In this document: positions 16,076 through 28,656 of the stretch, piece after piece | Layout: each line of letters begins with the position of its first letter | How positions within the stretch are numbered: the first letter of the stretch is position 1 | Source of the DNA: Lineus longissimus | Lineage: Eukaryota > Nemertea > Pilidiophora > Heteronemertea > Lineidae | Assembly (NCBI RefSeq): GCF_910592395.1 | Contig: NC_088311.1 | Location: 12,650,501 to 12,714,500, forward strand | Reading direction: 5' to 3' | DNA length: 64,000 bases | Made by a program: the position numbers and the translations under genes | The notes under the pieces: generated by a model | The model's input: only the letters and a program-made list of their open reading frames with translations | The model's database searches: none | Told to the model about the DNA's origin: nothing

Positions 16076-17766
16076 GTTTGCGTGAGTTCAACGGACTTCG
16101 CTGTATGCGAGATCGGGTTTTACTTGCTTGTTTTTAGACGCTATGAATATAAACATGACTGTAATACATGTACAAATGGACAGGAATATGTCACCTTTAG
16201 ACAGATAAGCTGAACGAAAACATCGATAGAACTTGTTTTGTTGTAAAAACTGTCCATTTGTCATGACTTAATTTGACGAATTTTGGGACAGGCTTTTGTC
16301 GAAAACATTATCGTCTTGGTGTACCCTATTTCTCTGCCAACGCAAGTTTATGGCCAAACTCAGACCATCAGACCCTTCCTTAGTCGCGTTTGCAAGAACG
16401 GGAAAAGTTAGTGTAATTAATGTGATGGCCGAATTAAGCACATCCTTCACTACCGTTATTGAAGAAAACAATCTCCGGGGCTTAAAATCATATGGGCACA
16501 TATATCGGAAATAATGCATTCGTGTTCCAACTCGTAATGGCGTGCAGTACGACTAAAATCCTTGACATGCGCAATAAAGCACTTTTTCAAAGAATTCCCA
16601 TTTTTCATCAAAAAAATTACTTATAGTTATACAGAAACGCCCAACGAATGGTTTCCTATCTGAGATTTTCAAAACCGGCTCTAATCGATCTTGAAATTGA
16701 AGTAGTTCTCGTTGGCGGAAATCATAATCACTGTTCTGGTGACCAGGACGGTGTGGTTGACTTGCTTGGAGTTATGCTTCATTCGGAAGACTATATTATC
16801 AAATCATGAAAACATCATCCGGCAAGGCTACTAGTTGAAGCTTTCCAGCTATCTATTTTGTATGTTCCATGTACGCATATAAGCTATGTTTTACCTTGGA
16901 GTATTACTCCAAGGTTTTACTATGTCAACGTAGTCTCCTCCAAACAAACGTGGTATATGTACGATTGACATCTGGCCTTTATATCGTGGGCATTCTACGA
17001 ATAATGAACAGCCAATCAGGAGTCCGTTATAGTGAAGGAGGTTAGGTTGTTGATCTTTTGTTTTAATATATGGTCACTGCCCGCTCGTCCCCGCTCCCCG
17101 GGCGCCCGCCCGCCCCCCCCCCCCCCCCCTTGGATTCCACCCTACCATAGACCCCGCATTTAGGCCCTACCCTTTTTAGTGCAGGCAATGCTTTGAATTA
17201 CCGAACATCTGCCTTTGACGTCCCCGTTATGCGCTCCGACCGTGCGCCTCGACCAGTACAAACTGCCGGTGTAAAAGTAGAAAATGTCCCCTGGAAAAAG
17301 TGTCCGGCCCTATTGTATTCTGCTATAATAACAATATTTTTATGGTCCTATTATCTGGTCTGTCGAGACCATGACTGACAATGCAATAGCTCAGAGATCG
17401 AAGCGCATAATAGAATCCTTTGTTTCCCGGACATTCTATCCTAGGACATTTTAAACTTCTACACCGGTCCAGTGTAATCGTTATTGTAGTCCTCTGAAGA
17501 TATCAGCCCGAGTCAGCTTGCAAGCACAAGGAAAATAGTGGAAGAGTACCCTCCCCTGATCCCCACCCATACGTGTCCGCCCACGGACCCCAACCACCAC
17601 CACGCCTTTGGCTGCACATTGATTTTTTTACTCTCTCCGCCTCACGTTTGATTGGAAATGCCCCCAAGCTCAGAATGATAGGCCTACTTTTTCCTATTCC
17701 GCTGGGTGATGAGTCAACAGAACGTAATCACGACGCCAACGGAGGTTCTTCGAATGCATTGCGAAA
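16076..17766. other. Non-coding sequence with a poly-C run
   Basis: No gene is supported. Open frames on both strands at about 16268-16519 overlap each other and show no domain. A poly-C run lies at about 17113-17128. Confidence 0.4.
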
Positions 17767-20700
17767 GTGACGAAATCAGCGCCTCTCGTCTCAAGATTGC
17801 GAAATGCCCGGTTAGCAGAATATCAATATTATTACTTTGCATTACTTTTGGAACGTGTCGTGTCCACTGCCGAGTATCTACTGATTACAGGGGACTTCAA
17901 TATCCATATGGATTATTTTCAAATTTCTCTTGGTTACAGCGATCATTTCTTGTCAAGGATTATCTCTCATGACTATAAACGTTGTGTGACAATGTTGCTG
18001 TCACCTTTTTGGAAAAATAGGACTTTGTTCATACTCTTTCTGGCTTGGAATCAAATTCGTTTTGGACTAAGAGAGGGACATCGGCCATACATTCACCATT
18101 GTACAGTGAATGTACATGTGCACTTGCATAGTGGGCTACTACACACAATGTACACAAGGACTTTGATTTCTGACCTCAGGTTTGGGTTAATAAAGGGATC
18201 AATTTCACCCAGCATTGTGACATGCCTGAAGGAACTCAATGTATACAAACGGTGCTCAACCAGACGTGGGAGAAGGGCTGGTAAACATGTTTCAAGGAAC
18301 CAAGCATACATGAAATTCACTCTTTGGAACGCTCGATCACTACGGGGAAAAGTGACACCATTGTGTGAATCAATTCTCAGGAATAGAACAGACATTGTGA
18401 CCATTACCGAAACCTGGTTTAAAGGGGACGACACAGACAATATCACGATATCGAGTTTCACGAATCAGCTTGCTGGTTACAGACTTCTACATCAGGCACG
18501 TGTTCCTAAAGGAGGTCACGGTGGTGTTGGGATCCTACTAAAGGGAGGCGCGACTTTCAAACGCAATAAAGTACCCACTTATCGGCACTTCGAATGTATT
18601 GATGGAATCGTAACTTCCGGCTCCAATGCAATTCATGCCATTGTCATCTACAGAACGGATCCTTATCCAAGATGCGTCAATGAATTCATTCAAGAGTTTG
18701 CATTACTTTTGGAACGTGTCGTGTCCACTGCCGAGTATCTACTGATTACAGGGGACTTCAATATCCATATGGATAAGCAGGATGACACGCATGTGCGGAA
18801 TTTTGAGCAACTTCTGGACTCATTTAACCTCACTCAACATGTCAAGGAGCCAACGCACATTAAGGGGCACATTCTCGACCTTGTTATCACCCGCAGTGCT
18901 GCTAGTGGATTCATTCAGGATCTACTGGTGGATCCATCACTGCCACCGGACCACCTCGCGGTTCATGGTGGCCTTCGGATTGCGAAACCACCTCAACTCC
19001 GGAAATCGGTCACGTCAAGGAAGATAAAGGACATAAACAGTGAAGCGTTCCGCGCAGATATAGAGAACTCTAGTTTGGTCTTGAATCCCCACGATGACTT
19101 GGATGCATTAGTTGACCAATATGACTCTGTTCTCAGGGATATTCTCAATAAACATGCACCCGAGATCACGCGTTCGGTGATTGTGAAACCCAATATTCCA
19201 TGGTTTTCGGATGAGATTCGCCAATCCCGGTTAGCTAGACGTAAGCTGGAGCGTAGATGGAGAAAAGAACGTACAGAGATAAATCGGCAACTCTTTCGTG
19301 CTCAAAGTCAAGTGGTCTGTGATCTAATAGACAGTGCAAAATTGCAGTACCATAGGTCGAGGATAGAGACTGGTAGCAGCAAGAACTTGTTTTCCACGGT
19401 CAATGAACTCCTTGGTAAAGTGCCTTCACTACCACTGCCAGATCACAAGGATCCTAAGGAACTAGCGGATAACTTTTGTATTTTCTTCATGAATAAGATC
19501 TCCGGGATTCGGGAGAGATTGGATTTACGTAATGCGGAGTCCGAAGGAGACCAACTTCTGGATGACCAGGGGAACGGGGATATTCCAATCCTTGACAGCT
19601 TCACACCTACCACAGAAGATGAGGTTAGGAAGCTTGTCCTGTCGCTCCCGTCCAAGAGTTGTACGCAGGATCCTATTCCCACAACCCTATTGAAGGACTG
19701 CATAGGTTCTCTTCTGCCGGTGCTTGTTGCAATTATCAATAAATCTCTTCAGCAAGGCCATCTTCCCACTGCGCTAAAATTTGCCCTTGTGAAACCGTTA
19801 CTGAAAAAACCATCGCTGGATAAGGATGAGCTCGGCAATTATAGACCGGTCTCAAACATGACATACCTGTCCAAGCTTATCGAAAGGATCATCGCGGTAC
19901 GTCTCAGGGATCATATGTCATCGAACCAGTTATTTGATCCTAATCAGTCCGCTTATAGACAGGGACATAGTACGGAAACGGTCCTTCTTAAAGTTACGGA
20001 TGAGATCCTTACATCCCTGGATGTTGGGGATGAAGTGCTTTTAGTACTTCTTGATCTCTCAGCCGCATTTGATACGGTTGATCACACCCTACTTTTGGAT
20101 CGACTACGAAATAGGATTGGATTGACTGAATCTGCATTCGATTGGTTTAAATCCTACCTTGAGGACAGACAGCTCTCGGTGACAATCTGTGGTGTTTTTT
20201 CTGATCGTGTTTCATTGGAATTTGGCGTTCCACAAGGTTCAGTTCTCGGCCCGGTCCTATTTACAATCTACACAATTCCTCTAGGCGACGTGATGCACAG
20301 GTGCAGTATTCCGTATCAGCTGTTTGCTGATGACAATCAGCTGTTGAGGTCGGCTCGCCGTGGTGACGAGTCCCAATGTACAGCGTTGGTTACAAGCATG
20401 GAGGATGGTATTAGGAATATTAAAACGTGGCTTTCAAAAAACATGCTTGCCCTTAATGCGCCAAAGACCGACATGGCTAACTTTGTCAGCGCCAGGGGAT
20501 CGGGCTCTATACCGGGGATCAACATTGACGGTGTCTGGATTCAGTGTTCCAAGTGTGTTAAGGATTTGGGGGCATGGTTGGAAGGGGACATGAGCATGCG
20601 CATGCAGGTAAAAATGACTTGCAAAGCCGCCGTCGCCAGTCTTTATAAGATCGGCCGCATTAGGAAATTCTTGGACAAACGCAGTGCTGAAAGGCTGGTC

Positions 20701-21171
20701 CAAGCCTTCATTACATCAAGGCTTGATTCCAACAATGGAATTCTATACGGTCTGCCTGATACGACTCTTGCACCGTTGCAACGGGTGCAAAATATGGCAG
20801 CAAGGCTGATATGTCGCGCAAAGAAATTTGACCATGTAACGCCCTTACTCAAGGAGCTACACTGGCTTCCCATCAAAGCCAGGATTGAATTCAAAGTTCT
20901 GTGTGTGATCCACAAGTCACTAAATGGTGTCGGACCGGAGTACCTCAATGACCTCCTCCTGGAAACAGAAGGTCGCACTAGGTCAGCCACTTTCAAGACC
21001 CTTCAGGTCAAGCGGACCAGATCGAGGTACGGTGACCGCAGCTTTTCAAGGTGCGGCCCGTACCTCTGGAATAAACTTTCACTTGAACTGAGGTCACAGC
21101 CAGAGACAATGTTCAAAAAACAATTAAAAACTTTGCTTTTTAATCAATTCTTCGGGGAGGTGGCGCTTTGA
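17767..21171 (+). CDS. LINE polyprotein: endonuclease (EEP) and reverse transcriptase
   Basis: An open frame of 1134 codons. The first 180 residues include a displaced duplicate of an internal endonuclease segment, then RRGRRAGKHV, which normally precedes the domain. The endonuclease runs from about residue 182 (KFTLWNARSLRGK), with ITETWF and the LITGDFNIHMD metal/nucleophile motif. Reverse transcriptase spans about residues 640-900 with LLDLSAAFDTVDH, FGVPQGSVLGPVLF and the catalytic FADDNQLL (residues 853-860; FADD replaces the commoner YADD). The C-terminal region RVQNMAARLI, then HWLPI, is the usual LINE end. The protein would nick target DNA and copy its own RNA. The annotated start is only the 5' limit of the open frame. 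Confidence 0.85.
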   Translation: MTKSAPLVSRLRNARLAEYQYYYFALLLERVVSTAEYLLITGDFNIHMDYFQISLGYSDHFLSRIISHDYKRCVTMLLSPFWKNRTLFILFLAWNQIRFGLREGHRPYIHHCTVNVHVHLHSGLLHTMYTRTLISDLRFGLIKGSISPSIVTCLKELNVYKRCSTRRGRRAGKHVSRNQAYMKFTLWNARSLRGKVTPLCESILRNRTDIVTITETWFKGDDTDNITISSFTNQLAGYRLLHQARVPKGGHGGVGILLKGGATFKRNKVPTYRHFECIDGIVTSGSNAIHAIVIYRTDPYPRCVNEFIQEFALLLERVVSTAEYLLITGDFNIHMDKQDDTHVRNFEQLLDSFNLTQHVKEPTHIKGHILDLVITRSAASGFIQDLLVDPSLPPDHLAVHGGLRIAKPPQLRKSVTSRKIKDINSEAFRADIENSSLVLNPHDDLDALVDQYDSVLRDILNKHAPEITRSVIVKPNIPWFSDEIRQSRLARRKLERRWRKERTEINRQLFRAQSQVVCDLIDSAKLQYHRSRIETGSSKNLFSTVNELLGKVPSLPLPDHKDPKELADNFCIFFMNKISGIRERLDLRNAESEGDQLLDDQGNGDIPILDSFTPTTEDEVRKLVLSLPSKSCTQDPIPTTLLKDCIGSLLPVLVAIINKSLQQGHLPTALKFALVKPLLKKPSLDKDELGNYRPVSNMTYLSKLIERIIAVRLRDHMSSNQLFDPNQSAYRQGHSTETVLLKVTDEILTSLDVGDEVLLVLLDLSAAFDTVDHTLLLDRLRNRIGLTESAFDWFKSYLEDRQLSVTICGVFSDRVSLEFGVPQGSVLGPVLFTIYTIPLGDVMHRCSIPYQLFADDNQLLRSARRGDESQCTALVTSMEDGIRNIKTWLSKNMLALNAPKTDMANFVSARGSGSIPGINIDGVWIQCSKCVKDLGAWLEGDMSMRMQVKMTCKAAVASLYKIGRIRKFLDKRSAERLVQAFITSRLDSNNGILYGLPDTTLAPLQRVQNMAARLICRAKKFDHVTPLLKELHWLPIKARIEFKVLCVIHKSLNGVGPEYLNDLLLETEGRTRSATFKTLQVKRTRSRYGDRSFSRCGPYLWNKLSLELRSQPETMFKKQLKTLLFNQFFGEVAL
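17836..17913 (+). repeat. Displaced exact 78-bp copy of LINE endonuclease segment
   Basis: Bases 17836-17913 are identical to 18697-18774, which encode LERVVSTAEYLLITGDFNIH. The offset is 861 bp (287 codons), so both copies lie in the same frame. The sequence on either side of this copy is unrelated. Confidence 0.9.
18697..18774 (+). repeat. Original position of the duplicated endonuclease segment
   Basis: This is the in-place copy within the endonuclease domain, matching 17836-17913 at every base by eye. It carries the GDFN motif. Confidence 0.9.
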
Positions 21172-21228
21172 GCGTGGTGCTACCACGGAAAGGCGCCCTA
21201 TAAGTGTAGAATTCATTCATTCATTCAT

Positions 21229-22279
21229 ATTGTGAAGTTTTCTTTACATAATCGACATTGGCGGCGTTTGGCCAACCAAACCAGCCAGCCCCTTTCGATA
21301 CAGCCTGCATACAATGTCAATAACATAGGCCTATGCACATGATGCATCGAATGTAACTGAAACAAGCCTATCGGCGTCTGATTCACAATGTGGTTTGTGA
21401 GGAGTGTCATAGTCGTCAACAGTGTAGCTTACGTATTTCGAAGACCAGTGGAATTGGCGGCGTCAAATTATTAGTGAAATTTATAATTTACAATACAAAT
21501 TACAAATCGTTTATTGAAACCGTGTAAAAAGTTACATTTTACATAAGATGAAAGTACAATGACCATAAGTGCAGTGTGGACACATTCGGTAAGAAGAAAG
21601 AGTGGGAGAAGATTGGTGATCATAAATAGGTATGTAGTATTCAGCAGTGTTGACCTACAAGGTTCTAATATATATAGTAATCAGCTATACAGTCTTTCTT
21701 ATCTGGTAAGCAAAAGGAAGTGAAATTGTCGTGGGGGGCATGGCGATTGTATTGGCTATGGCAGTTTACGGCACACGATTTGATGGAGAGTTTCATGCAT
21801 TCATGTAAGTGTAGGACTGCAGCGTTATGCCAGCTATGAAAAGTTCGAAATGTGGCAACTATTTGAAACAATCGGCATCTATCACAGGTAGTCTATGATG
21901 TTTGTGAATTTATGATCATAACAATTTATTGCAATTAATGACTAAAATCCTTGTGGATGATGTTTAGGATGACCCATTTTCAACTAGCAGAGATTGAAGC
22001 AGCCAGCAAAAGAATGAATACCCTAATGGCTGCAGATGACTGGAGACCAGGACCATTTATTCAGCCATAAGGTTGTTTCCTGTCAAGAATTGACAAGTTG
22101 TCAAGAATTGACAAGTTGAGAATGTGTCAACCATTCAAAACACCAAGACGAAATTTACTAGCAAACTCTACCATGAGGCTTGGCCAACCTATTCCAAAGA
22201 TATGAATGAACAGCCTGAGGACAACGTCACAACCTGGGTTTGAGACCAAATGCAGGGACACTTATCTTCTATATTCATC
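21229..22279. other. Non-coding sequence
   Basis: There are no supported genes. A block near 21481-21550 (TACAAATTACAAATCGTTTATTGAAACCG) resembles 27017-27080 and may be a 3' tail of an old retroposon. Confidence 0.4.
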
Positions 22280-23085
22280 AACATGCCTGACAGTTGGTGC
22301 CATCTAGCGCAAAGCATGATGAACTAAATAACTGGTGTGACATTGTTGTGGATTTGGTGGTGTGCAGCTGGAGGAATGGACAATGTCACAACCAGGGTTC
22401 CTACATTATATACAGTGGAACCTCCGTTAGTAGACACCTCTCTATTAAAGACAACCTTTCCAATAAGGACACTAGTTTTGGTCCCAAATTGGTTGTTTCC
22501 ATTCAATTTTGACTTCTCTAATCAGTCTTTGGGTGTTCCGAATGCTTGACACATTTCGAACATGTTTTGGTTGGAAACAACCCTACAGTCTTACACTTAT
22601 GGCTGAATGAATGACAGTGCATTTTCGTGTAAGCTCGGTGACGAAATGCTGCGACACTATTCGTCACCAACATGCTTGATGGGTGGTGCCATCTGCACAA
22701 AGGACGATGAATTAAATAACTGATGTGACATTGGGTGATATGAATAAAGACTAGCAAATGCTTTTACTTCAATTTTGTACAGAAAGGCCTAGTGTAAATG
22801 TACATGGAGTTTTAGATAAAAGCATTGCTAACCTTCTGTCACAAATTCTTTCAAAAACTAACAAAATACCCCCAGACATATCACCCATTGTCGCTGCATT
22901 TGCAGGTGTCCACATCGAGGAGTAGATGATGTCACTACATGTACCAGGGTTTGTACTTTCATATACAGTGGACCTACTTCTTGTGGACACCTTTCTATTG
23001 AGGACAACCTCTTTAATAAGGACAGTAGTTTTTGGTTCCAAATTGGTTGTTTCCATTCAACTCGACTTCTCAGATTAGGACACCT
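22280..23085. repeat. Degenerate direct repeats with pogo/Tigger-like end motifs
   Basis: Segments at about 22280-22345 and 22670-22735 share GGTGCCATCT...AACTAAATAACTG. Segments at about 22412-22525 and 22964-23080 share TACAGTGGA...GACACCTCTCTATT...AATTGGTTGTTTCCATTCAA. The CAGTGGAACCTC start resembles pogo/Tigger-type terminal repeats. They look like old non-autonomous DNA transposon fragments. No protein is encoded. Confidence 0.55.
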
Positions 23086-23758
23086 CTCTGTTAAAACAGC
23101 ACTTTTCAGTCCCTGGGGCATTTCTGGAAATTTCATGCTATAGAGCAATTGGTTCAGCTAAGTGACAAGAACAGTACTATAAGACGGTTTTAAAAAGTTG
23201 AAAATTATTTATTTAAATGACATATGAATGGTTCAGCAGTAATTGGCAGTGTGCATTATGTAATGAAATATGATTTACATAATATAACATTTTTGTGACA
23301 AATAGTACAGATGATGGATAAATCGATACAGTGGATAGCTGTTAGAATATGCAATACATGCAATAGCATTTGTTTTTATTGAGATTTTGCAAGAACCAAG
23401 TGGTATTTTGACAAGATAATTGAAAGCCAATAACACTACAAGAACATGACTTCAATACATTGACATTGTAGTACCGGTACTTGGTATACTAAAAATATTC
23501 AAAGATGGGTATCTTGAGTTAAATGTCAAAGTACAAGATGTATGAATGAAGGAGGCACTCGGGTAAGAAATGGTGCCGCTAATGAAAGATTAGAATTAAG
23601 ACATATCTCTGTATTTCATGTGGTGTACTGACAAATGGTGCAGTTTGTTAGCAATTTTGTACATAGTTGGTGTGTCATGTTTATTCATACATCTTGCTAT
23701 ATAAAAGCGAGTGAGAGAGGCATTGTGACATTAGAGTGTTGTATATATCTATAGAATA
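23086..23758. other. Non-coding AT-rich sequence
   Basis: No gene or clear repeat is seen. Confidence 0.4.
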
Positions 23759-23948
23759 TGTGACCCGTCACAGCAAAACCAGGTACATGTCGCACAGAAG
23801 ATGAGCCTAAATGACACCAGGAGATAATGGAAGAAATTGATGTGCTCATATTTTACAAAAGGCAGACAATAGATAAATGAACAAACAGTCCGTCTCAACC
23901 TGCCAAGCTCAGAGCGACATGTGCCTGGTTTTGCTGTAACGGGTCACA
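23759..23948. mobile_element. MITE with 35-40 bp terminal inverted repeats and TA flanks
   Basis: The left end TGTGACCCGTCACAGCAAAA pairs with the right end ...GCTGTAACGGGTCACA with only a few mismatches over about 38 bp, and TA lies on both sides, as for Tc1/mariner-type targets. The 190-bp interior has no ORF. A diverged member in the opposite orientation lies at 63240-63411. Confidence 0.78.
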
Positions 23949-26900
23949 TATACAAAGTTTACATAAAACAAGATTTGTATGTTTATTTAGGAGGAGTACA
24001 AAAGTTGTATATAAAATGCCGACTTCATAATGATTTATAGGACACAAAATTTGACATGACAGCATTTTATAAAATATGAATAATCTATAATGAGAATAGT
24101 TTTGTAGCACCAATGATTTGAAAAAACTGAATTTATTTATTGCATGAATAGAACACAAAAAACAGGATGATTACATGACTGTCACATGCGTGAAATATAT
24201 TGTCATGGATGGGCATTGGGAACAAAAAGAATTGCTGTTATCAGCTGCATTGGTAGCGATTGCTTTAGCTGATTTTCAGAAACTGACAGGAATGAGAATG
24301 TTGATATAGTGTTAAAAAAATATTTTTATAACATACATTGCATTCAAATAACACTAAGAAGTAGACGAGTACTAATTTCGCACACTTGAAAATATATGGA
24401 CATTGACTGTCACTGGTAGTGGTAGTAGAGTAATTACATGCCATCAGCAGCACTAATTCAGACAGTTTTCGCTGTGCTTCAGTAACTGACTGGAATGACG
24501 TTTGATTGTGCTGAAATGATACATAATAACGTACATTGCTTAAACAAAATGATTACAAGATTTGTACTGTCTTGAAATATATGGACAGGGACAGTCACTG
24601 GAAGTTTGACATGCCATCAGTTGCACTGCTCCCGACAGTTTTCACTGTGCTTCAGTAACTGACTGGAATGACTAAGTTTGATTGTTCTGTATTTGCCTCC
24701 ATTTGGATTTTGTGAACAAAAGTTACTAACCTTGTGTAATTGAAGTGTCGAATTCGCCTTGGTCGAAATGATAATACAGTAAATAAATCTATTGAATGTT
24801 GCTGAAAAGAAAACATTTACTACGTTAGAAGCCATGTACATGATAACACCACCACCACCATTATCAATATCATCACAAGTCAACTGGGGAATATGTGTGA
24901 TATTTGTTCAAAACTTGCGTATATGGTATTTGCAGGTCTATTGTATTGTAACATATTTTTCACTTTCAAAATTAACTTTTTTACTAGAAATTATGAATCA
25001 ATACTAACCGTAAGAAGCGTATGAAATTACAGAAGGCCTTCGTCGAAAAATGTAATGTACTTGTACTCATTCGTGTCATTAAACCTGAAAGCAGCACAGC
25101 ATAACAGTGAAATTACCGTGACATCAATGGATGTCAAACTAACGTAGTGACGTGAATTTGAATTCGAAGTGCACAATTTCACAATTAAGGTTTTGAACAC
25201 ATTGAGAACTGAAAAACTTCATACAAATGCTTTCACACCAATGATATGATTGTGGCGCTCCTGATGAGGTATCGCCCTCTGCTAAGCAGCTTTGGTCGTA
25301 ACTAGGGTAAATGTTTTTTTCAAGTGATATGAGCGATGCAATACCTTAGTTACCACCAGCGCCACGTAGCAGTCAATGAAGTTGTGCTGGTACTCCATTA
25401 ACGTCATGCTTCAAATTTGAAGCAAATTAATATTACCTTCATCAAGTACGTAATATTACACCAGGCCTTTGTCGAAAATGTAGATCTCGGAAGTCTAACT
25501 GTATAAATGAAAGAAAACATCAATGTGACAATATGGTCTACTATGTTTGAGGGGGAGAACGGGTATTTTCGGGACACTGGGATGGGCCGAAAATAACTGT
25601 CGGGATTCGGGATAGACACCCTTATTTTAGCGGGATTCGAGACAAGCCGTGTTTTGCGTCACGATTCGGCTAAAATTGCTTATTGGGAAACGGGATAAGC
25701 CTTTTTTCCTTACGGGACGTCGAGACAGTTACCCCCCCCCCCCTTCCCCGTTCCCACCCTCATGACATGTAGCAATGATTGTAGGCCTATTTTTACTCAC
25801 AATCTATTTTTTTGTAATTGATAGGCCTACTGGTAGTATCAATGTGAAATATGCCACACGTTGGGAGCATGCAAGGCCTATACTTATAGTACAATACACC
25901 ATCATCATAATCAAATAAGTATTTCAATAATACACTGTCAACGAGAGTGAATGTTCAACCATCAATCACGTGCATTGTAGTGTACATCACATTCGAATTT
26001 CAAAACTACCACTTATTTTTGCCGTGAAACTGACCTGAGTTATCGAAACACCGTCACCCCTTCGAACGGATAACGAAAAGAGGAAGAAGCAGGTCCGCAT
26101 TTATCGAAATATTGCTAAATATAATTGTCAAAATGTCGACCAAATTACCAATTAAATCACAATAAACTTATCAAATGTTCACTCATGCCTTTAGGTGAAA
26201 AAATACTGATTTTTCAATCATTCTCAATTTTACAAATCACCAATCACAAAAAGAAATAATGATGCAATTACCCAAAATAGATGAGATTTGACCACTGGTA
26301 TAATTCCGCCATCTTGGATATCGGCATCGTCACCACCACTTCAAATTCTAAAGTCTTATTCAGGCCTAATATGTGTCACCTGCTGTGGTAAAATGGCTTG
26401 TTTTATAATAAATAACAAAATATGATCTTTGTAAATAAAATCGGAGATCTTCTGGTGTGTTTTTATGTGAATTTATTACGAACTATCAATGCAGCGCAGG
26501 GCAGCCATCGTGTTCTCATGCGTAGTGGCGATGCGATAGCCATCCGCGGCACTGCTTTTCAAGATGGTGGCAATTGCCCAGTGCTAGAGGCGTTGTAACT
26601 TTGTAAGGAAAATTGAGAGCAGGCCCCTAATGAATGAACTCTCAACGATATCGATATATTTTCGTAATTCCAGCACAACTGTTCAACAATGAACGTCCAC
26701 CGACAATCCCACTTAACGAATATTAATATCAATTCATATCATGTATCTTAAAACGCGTTTATTTCATTTTAAAAAGAGTTATCGAGTGAACGATGACCTA
26801 CTACCGTACCCTCGAAATAAACAGCCAAAATGACCACAAAAACACCTTTTTAGAAAAAAACAGCGATTTTTACGAAATAAATGTCATCAGAGACGAAACT

Positions 26901-27579
26901 AGACACTAATTTAGCTAGGTATGCACAGTAATAGTACCTGAAGTGATCGATTTCAAGGAGAAAATACACTGAAAACAACTTTTCAGGAACAGAAATAAGA
27001 TCACATTGTGAATAATGAAATGCAAATTACAAATTACAAATTACAAAAGTTTATTGAATCCGTATAAAATTTACATTAAATGCATGAACAGCAGGCAGCT
27101 GCTGTGCAGACTGACAGAGGTATAAAGTTATTTATGGACCCTTGACATTTGATAATAAGCGGAATCTTGATTTGTTTGCTTGTTTCACCTATAGGAGATG
27201 GGTAGGCCTATTACTAGTACTAGCATATACCCATGGAGCGGGCAAAGTTGAAATGTAATATACATTAGTTAAATGGGCACGATGATTGAGCTACATTAAA
27301 TTTCTAACGTTACTGAAGTTTTATTAAAGGTTAAACACGAAATTAACTGCATTTAGGGACTTATTGCTGCTATCTACATGCAACCCCCAATAGATTGATT
27401 GGAGTACGCTATTTTGCACAATGCATTGAGACCAGTGACAGCAGGTCCTGTTCCAAATAAGGCACTCACATATTAGGCATATCACCTACCCACTTCCATA
27501 CCCATTGCCACTGTCGGACCAAAGCCAGGCGCATGGAGAGATGCAGAACGCAATTCAAACTGACAACATCAATCATTAA
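23949..27579. other. Non-coding sequence
   Basis: No protein-coding exon is recognised. Present are a paired imperfect repeat near 24265-24480 and 24600-24680 (CAGTTTTCNCTGTGCTTCAG), a GCTTCAAATTTGAAGC palindrome near 25410, a poly-C run near 25733-25743, and an ATTAC-rich retroposon-like tail near 27017-27080. Confidence 0.4.
26950..27016 (+). repeat. 67-bp segment duplicated in inverted orientation next to the assembly gap
   Basis: Its reverse complement occupies 29291-29357, nearly or fully identical by eye, and ends where the N gap begins. Confidence 0.8.
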
Positions 27580-27804
27580 AGGCCATATATCAAGGTTTGA
27601 AGACATGCTTGATACTCATGAAATATGTTGAGGGTTAAAAAAACAAGATCCCAGACATTAAAAAAATTCTAATAATAAAGTCATTATTTAGTTATTTCAA
27701 TTTTCAATTTTAAACTATTTGAATTTCCCACCACACACAACTTTAGATTAGTTCCACTAGGGATTTTTTGATGACGTAGATCAGGTCAGTCAGAACAAAG
27801 CAAG

Positions 27805-27957
27805 ATGGCTTCCGCATACAGTTCAGAGAGTGAGAGCAGTGAATTTGAGGATGTTTTGGTCGATACAGAAGGATATTTAAACGTTGAGCCGTACATGTTC
27901 GAGCCATTAATATCACTAGATCATAATGAGAGTGATCATTCGGACGAAAGTGATTAG
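27805..27957 (+). pseudogene. First exon remnant of a Kolobok-borne gene, acidic
   Basis: Fifty codons from an ATG (MASAYSSESESSEFEDVL...) to TAG. The product is Ser/Glu/Asp rich. A further open stretch follows in the same strand (about 27961-28175), with the Cys-containing phrase GCRCITCMIFEQ faintly like the P2X7-type C-terminal domain found in many invertebrate genes. The identical stop in copy B (32989-33141) suggests either an ancestral stop or a splice boundary nearby. Confidence 0.45.
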
Positions 27958-28401
27958 AATTTGTGGTTAATCAATTTGCATGGCAGACCTGCCGATATAG
28001 CAAAGAAGACATTGATAGACGGTTGCAGATGCATAACATGTATGATTTTTGAACAGACCAATGTTGCACAATATTGTTTCGCCTCGTCAGTGTTGTATCG
28101 CCAGTTATGTCATGACGCTGAACTACTATTGAAAAGTGACGGTATTATGCACAATCATCTTGACGTGACGATATAATGCCGTGCAACGTTAGATAGGCCT
28201 AGATGTCAGATGACAATAATCTGTCATTGACAGTGGCTGTCACTGACACTGACCTGTGTCGCTGTCACCTTGCTATGGCTGGAACACAAGAAGACACTAT
28301 GCGGTATCACAGGCCCCAATAGGGCCTACACATTATGTATAACAACCGACCTCAGCAGCCTCGGGCATTAAATGCAATTGACATGGTTGGAACAGCTGTT
28401 T

Positions 28402-28656
28402 TTACAAGTGGCATTTAATATTCAGTTGGATGCAGATATCCGGCTTCATGTGATAATCCGTATCGATAAAGTGATCACTGCAAAGTTTGGCCGAAGGCCC
28501 AGGCTTCCAACACTCCAAACGTTTGCACTTCCGAATCCACAGCTTCCTCCTCTCTCGTTCAACTGGCTTTGGAAATTCATGAAAATGGGTCCCATCCGTC
28601 ATTCGATTGTTCTTTGTGCTATCCTTGACACAATTCGGAGCCACACAATACACCAT
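28402..28656 (-). pseudogene. THAP zinc-finger exon, copy A (frameshifted end)
   Basis: An 84-codon minus-strand frame starting MVYCVAPNC. The C2CH ligands are present: C4-x4-C9, then C59-x2-H62 (CSDHF), with conserved HEFP and W40. A THAP domain would bind transposon DNA. Compared with copy B, one base is missing after NIKC, so the frame ends before the AVPT box that closes the fold. It is therefore probably not functional. Confidence 0.72.

Larger units (their letters stand above)
17767..21228 (+). mobile_element. CR1/L2-type non-LTR retrotransposon (LINE), 5' end uncertain
   Basis: A long ORF with apurinic-like endonuclease followed by reverse transcriptase is followed by a short 3' tail ending in (ATTC)n at about 21208-21228. 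The short 3' UTR (GGCGCCCTATAAGTG, then the simple repeat) is typical of CR1/L2-like elements. The true 5' end is not seen. The ORF has no internal stop, so this copy is young. Confidence 0.85.

Noticed and set aside
16268-16519. Overlapping open frames on both strands
   Set aside because: Both are short and neither has a recognisable domain or splice signal.
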